Assembly (NCBI GenBank): GCA_946800325.1
Contig: OX326961.1
Location: forward strand, 46,401,415-46,465,414
Reading direction: 5' to 3'
DNA from: Luzula sylvatica
Taxonomy: Eukaryota; Streptophyta; Magnoliopsida; Poales; Juncaceae
DNA length: 64,000 nt
The notes below the pieces were generated by a model. The model saw only the letters and a list, made by a program, of their open reading frames with translations, was not told the DNA's origin and ran no database searches. Position 1 is the first letter of the stretch; every line of letters begins with the position of its first letter. Below, one piece after another: positions 58,346-64,000 of the stretch. Made by a program: the position numbers and the translations under genes.

Positions 58346-58710
58346 ATAAGTATGAAGTTTAAATGTACAAAAACAACTACTTAAATCTGAAGACGAAAGA
58401 TATATTGGACGCTACCGAATATTAGGTGTTGTCCGAGAAAACGGCCACTCGTCTTATTTTCTGCCCGCACCTTTTTTAAGCCTATGGTTTTGCCACGTGA
58501 CGCTATGTAATTAAAAGGACGGTCAGGAGAAACATATAAATATGAAGTTTAAATTAAAGGTATAAAAACAACTAGTTAAATATGAAAACGAAAGGTGTAT
58601 TGGACGCTACCCGAATATTAGGCATTGTCTGGAAAAAAAGACCCGCATTTTTTTAGGCCTGTATTTTTGCCTCGTGATGCTATGTAATTAAAAAGGATGG
58701 TCGGGAATGC
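58346..58710. repeat. Tandem duplication, about 185 bp unit
   Basis: Two copies share TATGAAGTTTAAAT, AAAAACAACTA, TATTGGACGCTACC, GAATATTAGG, TTTTGCC(A/T)CGTGA and GCTATGTAATTAAAA in the same order. They start near 58350 and 58539. Slightly GC-richer than the surroundings; no ORF is kept between copies. Confidence 0.85.
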
Positions 58711-60259
58711 AACAATGGTGAAGTGTATTAGCAATTCTCTTTATGATAATGATCAATGTTAGAAATTTTGTATTTCGAATTTGGATATTATTGTCCTCTT
58801 AATAAATTTTTTTTGTACACTTGTAAATAACATTTTCTTTCAATGAAACAAAACCATACATTATGGATCTTGTGTCAATAAAGATAATTTTAATTCCCAT
58901 AGCAGCTACAATTAGATGCACAATTATTTTAATTTACACACATATATACTAATTATTGAAGATTTTTTGTCCATTTTATTTTCTACAGATAATTAGTATT
59001 GTTGTTAGTCAGTTCAGTGACAGTGTGGCTGCCTGAGTTTTCAATTGTTCGTTCATATGGGGTCCGAAACGTATTTGACCCGAACTTCTTTGTGGGCGAC
59101 TAGCTAGACAATATACTTTTTTTCTATTATTACCCCCCCCTTTCTTTTATTCTTTTCTTGACCATCCACAGTCATTGTTTCACTTAGTTAATTATCCTCT
59201 AATTCTTTTCAATATTGCTGAAAAAATAATTTATAACATAAGGATAGTGAAGAAAAGGAAATTATAACTACACGACAAATGTAGTATGGATCATAGTTAG
59301 TTATTATCTTATTCGTGATACGCCAATAATACAGTACGTATGTACGTTTGTATAGAATCCGGATCAATCGTTTTTCAAGTCGGTTAGATAAAACGGAAAA
59401 CGCTAATAATTCGTCAATTCGGATATTCTTCTCTAGTCAGATTTATTTTAAGCAATACGAATATATAAATATAAACTTTTTTTTATTCAGAAATATAATT
59501 ATTTTATTGAACAATATTTAGTTTAGTTCAAAATCATACATTTATAGATTATTATTGATATTTTTGTTGTCTTAATCTTTGATCGAAATTTAAGTTTGTA
59601 TTATTTATTTTTTAAAAAAAATATTATACAGCAATATGCATTTTTTTAAATTTTTTTTTATAAAATACGTGAATTATTGATTAGGTTAAACACAAAAAAA
59701 TTATTATTCGTGATACTTAATTGTTCGCGTCCGCGAACTGAACAACTATGATAGGATAAGAGATGCAATTCTTATGTGAAGTTGAGGCGTCTAGCAGAAA
59801 TACAGACTTAGCCATGTAGAATTAATTAGGGATTTTTTTTTCTAAATTGAAACTTGTTAAATAATTTGGGCTTTGAACTTGATGGGGGGGCTCACATGAG
59901 TAGGATGATGTGATCAATATGAAAAAAATATTGTCTCAAGTCAGAAATAGCAGTTAAATGTTCAAAAAAATATCGTTAAGTCAAATTTAATCCATCCAAT
60001 CATAAATATTTTATATATAGCAACTTGTAACATATATTTATATAATATGTTGCAAATATATGGCGGGGGGTAGCTCGTGTATTAAGTTTCAATAAAAATA
60101 AATTCCATTGGAGTTAGGTTTCTAATTATTCATTTAAATATTGAAGTTTTTTTTAGTTAGAGAAGTTTCTTGTGTTAATATTTTTTCTTTTACATTGGAT
60201 ATTTTTCATTGTAGAACCGAGTATGATAAGATGAAAAACTAAAAGAAAGAACTTCATAG
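58711..60259. other. Intergenic DNA, nothing recognised
   Basis: AT-rich. No supported gene, RNA or repeat. Confidence 0.4.
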
Positions 60260-60405
60260 GTTTTTTTTTTTTAAGAGAAGTCTAGGTCACGAATCGTGGT
60301 CATTATAGTTTTTTTTTTATATTGATGTCACCAGGACTCAAATCCACAATCTCTACAATATGATGATTTATTGTGCTAAGCATTCAACCATCTAGGTTAT
60401 GGGGC
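60260..60405 (-). mobile_element. tRNA-derived SINE-like sequence (- strand)
   Basis: Read on the - strand: ATAACCTAGATGGTTGAATGC (A-box-like, 60379-60399), TGTGGATTTGAGTCCT (B-box-like, 60333-60348), then an A-rich tail (the T run at 60260-60272). The spacing fits a tRNA head. No target duplication found. Confidence 0.45.
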
Positions 60406-60541
60406 CATTGACAACTGAAGATGATTTTAACTACACATATTCAATCAATTAAGAAAGTTGTACAAATTATAGTAGACCAAAAGCCATCTCCATTATTAGC
60501 TCTTCATATCAATCAGTGGCAATCTCTCGAGACTAGGAGAT

Positions 60542-61054
60542 TAGGGATGTCAACGGGGCGAGACGGGTTCGGCTAAGCCTCCTCCATACTTGAACCCGAA
60601 CCAAAAATATCCGCGGATACAAAAAATATCTGAATCCGAACACGCGGGTAACGGATATATCCAAACTCAAACCCGTTATATGAAAATCACCAATAAAAAT
60701 CTAAAAAAAACTAAAAAATTATTATACAAATATGTAAAATCACCAATAATTTTAAATACATAAAACAAACAACATGTACAAATACATTAAAAATCCAAAT
60801 ATTACAAATAATTAATCCATAAAACATAAAAAAAAAATGTTCATATTATTGGATACTTTCGGATATTTTCGGGTATTTTTCAGGTTCGGGTTCGGGTCCT
60901 GAATTTTTCGGATAATGGATATACCCGCAGGTAAAAACTTATCTCCGTACCCGACCCGAATCCAGAATGGATATTTTTTCGAGTATTGCCCACCCCGTTC
61001 GGGTCGGTCGGATACCCGCGGGTTCGGATTTTACCCGATCCATTGACATCCCTA
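60542..61054. mobile_element. CCCGAA-repeat hAT-like element, both ends present
   Basis: 513 bp. The termini TAGGGATGTCAACGGG and CCATTGACATCCCTA are inverted. Both subterminal zones carry GGGTTCGGGT / ACCCGAACCC words, and the centre is AT-rich. Same family as 30153 and 1857. The flanking 8-mers do not match well, so the duplication has decayed. Confidence 0.8.
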
Positions 61055-64000
61055 CTTGAGACTGATTCTTGGGGAGCGAAACAAAAATATAATTACGAAA
61101 ATAGTATACAAAAAAATTTTAAGAAGAGGAGGGTAGGGAGCAAATAATAAGAGTTTGCATTTTATAAGAATAAAATATACAATGCTCGCAAAAAATCTTG
61201 AGAAGAGAGGGTTTTGCCCTTACATAGATTCGTCACTCATATAAATTGCCGCATTCAAGACCCACAAAGGGAATATGGGAATAATTCAAATAGTATTACA
61301 TATTGGCAAAATTGTCAGAATTGAAATTTTACTTAGAATCGAATTAGATCATAAAATCGTATTTTGAATAGTAAGATTTTATGAAAAATGAATATTAATT
61401 AGAAAACTAATTCAACGAACACGATTTTCTAAATAAAATGATATAACTTAATTGGTAGAGTACATTTTTCATTTGAATCATTGTATTCCCATATAATATA
61501 TTATAGATAAACAAAAAATGAATTATCCATAATTACGCAAATATAACCATAATCAATCAAAATATGGATGATTAATCAAACCAGTATTATATTATGGAAA
61601 ATTCAAATCCAAATTAATCAAGCTAAGATTAAAAAAACATATAATATACTTAAATAAACATAAAATAAAGAACATTTGTGAAAAAACATTCTTTTATTAT
61701 TCTTTCAATATTATCTTATTTAACAATATGTTAATATTTTGTTTCGTGTTCCAAGTTAATTAATTAGATTAGGGTCATAATCGCCTTGAAACTAAATATT
61801 TTATGAGTCATGAACGTAAAATCGTAAATATATGAGTTTTTACCCAATTGTACATCTTGAATCGAGATCCAATCCGGATTCTACCAAATTAAGATTTTAT
61901 GTCCGATTCAAATCGTTTTATGAAATTAGATTCGTCAAATCATAAGATTGTAAAACTTGAACAAGAATTTTAAGAATTATGAATAGAAGGTGTGTCTGCC
62001 TACGGGCTCAATGTCGAAATAAATAAATAATGGACACAACAAAAGTCTATTATCACATGATCATAATGCTTAATCCAAAAAAAGTATATTGTTTAATTCT
62101 AAACACTAAACTCTAAAAAAATTAAATGGTTGAATCATAACTTTCAAACTTTAAAACCTAAACTAAATTTTTTTAATTCAGACTACTCAACCTTCTAGAT
62201 TAAGAGACATAATTAAGATTTTATAGAAGAAATTTGATGATCAAAGAACAAATAAAGCTCCATTACCACCAACCATTGATTTGTATTAATTAGGTCAATG
62301 CCAATTCTATATCAATTAGAAAAAATATACAAATGGAATGAATTGACTTTGTACATGTAACATTAAAACGATAAATCAAGTCAAAACCATTCGTCCAATT
62401 TTTTGTTCTGAATAATAAAATCAAGTCAAATCAGAATGGTTTGGAAATCTGCACTACATGCTACAAACATGACCAGAGTAACATAACCCCTTAATTAGAC
62501 CCGCCACTCCATATCTTTATAAAAAAAAAAGTGATTAAAATACTTGATTGATTGTCATGTAGTGTATAAATTAACAAAAAAAAAATCTAATTGCAAAAAT
62601 CTACACATAATCAGTGACGAATCTTGCCCCGCATCAATGGGAGACGATAATCTTGGGAGAACTAGCGCGAAAAGTTTCAAATTTATTTGAGGGACAGTTG
62701 TACATAAATTTTCAATTTTAAACCCGTCACTGTGCATAACTGACATGCCCTTATTAAATAAATAAATAAACAAATAACATTGTGTAATGAAAGTGAAACA
62801 GAAAATACTGAGTTTTTCTTTAAAACAAAAGAAAGTTTCTAAATTACAGAATCTTGGGCTGATGGCCCACTATCCATGGGCCAAATTATTATGGTCTCGA
62901 ATAGCTTCTATATATATTGGTCCATACAATCGATATTAGATGGAACTGCCATTTAATATCTCAAGTTGCACCTCTTATAACAGAAACTCATATGCAAGCA
63001 CCAGAATATACCATACTGGCATAATGTCTTATGTTTCTTAATTATTATGTATAAATGATTATCTATGAAGAAGAAAAAGGCAAACCCTAGAGGTGAAAGA
63101 ATTAGCACCAAAGCAGTAGTCACTTCGAACACAACTAGGCCATTATTCATTAATCTCTTCATACAGGGTCTTGATCAAAGACTAAGTTAAAGTTTTTTTT
63201 TGAGGAAAAGACTAAGTTAAAGTTATAAGGATATCCTCCCCTACAATTCAATGAGAAGACAACACGTAGCATTATGCAATTCATGCATGTGGTGAGAACA
63301 TAATATATTTTGGCTGCTTCAAAACTAAGTACAGAAGATTTGATTAGAATGACTAATTTGAGATGAAGAAGCTAGGTGAATTGATCATTCAAGTATATAG
63401 TAAATTTTCCGATAGTGGAGGCAGAAAGCTATGATGCTGATGGCTAAGTTTTTGAATTCAAAAAGTATATAGTGCATGCTTATTTGAACTTAATACACTC
63501 TTTTTTCTCATACATATCCTATATGTTTATACAATGCATGTATAATGTATATTCTAAAAAGTGAGAAATTTAGCCTCATGTTTCTAACGTGTACAAAAAA
63601 ATAACTCCGGGACAGTCTAGGGTTTGCATTTATGTCAAACATACTTTTGTGGTAATATACCTACTTTATACATATCACATTTTTCTTCTTTTTTTCTTTT
63701 GATCCATCTCCTACTTTCTAGGTTAATGTTCATACTAGTTATGGTAGTGCGTAGCTATCGAAAGCTATGTTTCTACATCCGAAACACATATGCGTGTTTT
63801 ATTCGATCTTCAAAACTTATAGTTGATCTAGTCATATACTTCTCCTCTTCTTTCTTTGAGATGAACCTAAGGGTGTTTTTGAATTGCGGTAATGTGAGAT
63901 TACATTCTCATTGACCGATAATATTTGTGTTTGGTTAACTTTTCTGATTCCAAGGAAAATAATATGTCCATGTTTGTTTTGACACTATGATTACTTGGTA
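61055..64000. other. Intergenic DNA to the window end
   Basis: AT-rich with no supported gene. A small hydrophobic ORF on the - strand (63162-62953) and an ORF at 63624-63914 were examined and not accepted. The duplicated phrase AAGACTAAGTTAAAGTT occurs at 63178 and 63208. Confidence 0.35.

Noticed and set aside
62953..63162. 69-aa hydrophobic ORF on the - strand
   Set aside because: It has a membrane-like stretch (residues about 15-33), but no recognised family, promoter or conserved context; length is within chance for AT-rich DNA.

Overview
The window looks like nuclear DNA from a flowering plant, probably a eudicot. It is AT-rich, the genes have short GT-AG introns, there are many (TA)n, (CT)n and (ATT)n microsatellites, and most of the sequence is transposable-element debris. 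The gene families are plant ones: PLS-type PPR, GH100 neutral invertase, subgroup-20 R2R3-MYB and TAS3. The species cannot be named from the sequence. A 211-base run of N (15678-15888) is an assembly gap.

Layout. 1-7.4 kb: LTR-like sequence, a truncated CCCGAA-repeat element, a possible Helitron end, a second LTR-like stretch with palindromes, and ATT microsatellites. 7.4-13.7 kb: a compact gene island, all on the + strand: a 9-exon importin alpha, an intronless PPR protein and a 3-exon chloroplast-type NFU scaffold. 14.06-17.1 kb: a Mutator-like MITE, the gap and a broken PIF/Harbinger transposase. 17.6-18.3 kb: a TAS3 trans-acting siRNA gene, which is noncoding apart from a short ORF. 22-23.8 kb: an AACGGT-repeat element and a second Mutator-like MITE. 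24.3-26.6 kb: a 6-exon alkaline/neutral invertase on the - strand, with an hAT-like element inserted 71 bp upstream of its ATG. 30-38.6 kb: a decayed Copia retrotransposon (- strand), other LTR-like DNA and another hAT-like insertion. 40.0-42.6 kb: a nested stack of small DNA elements. 47.1-48.5 kb: a MYB108-like gene on the - strand with a clear TATA box. 48.5-64 kb: no convincing protein gene; MITEs, SINE-like pieces, a retroposon and tandem duplications.

The most rewarding locus is TAS3. It has a centrally mismatched 5' miR390 site, two adjacent 21-nt tasiR-ARF units and a well-paired 3' miR390 site. Counting back in 21-nt steps from the predicted cut at the 3' site lands exactly on the two tasiR-ARF units (registers D4 and D5). 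A spliced 62-codon ORF stops 9 nt before the 5' site.

The genes do not form a pathway. Importin alpha serves nuclear import, the PPR protein probably organelle RNA processing or editing, NFU plastid Fe-S delivery, the invertase sucrose cleavage in an organelle, MYB108-like stress, senescence or anther transcription, and TAS3 the control of ARF2/3/4. A second theme is several small DNA-element families, each filled with its own short subterminal word (CCCGAA, AACCG, GGGTTGGGC, CCGAATCC, CCGCAATAT, AACGGT, CGATACG). Three have perfect 8-bp target duplications and one Mutator-like element has a perfect 9-bp duplication.
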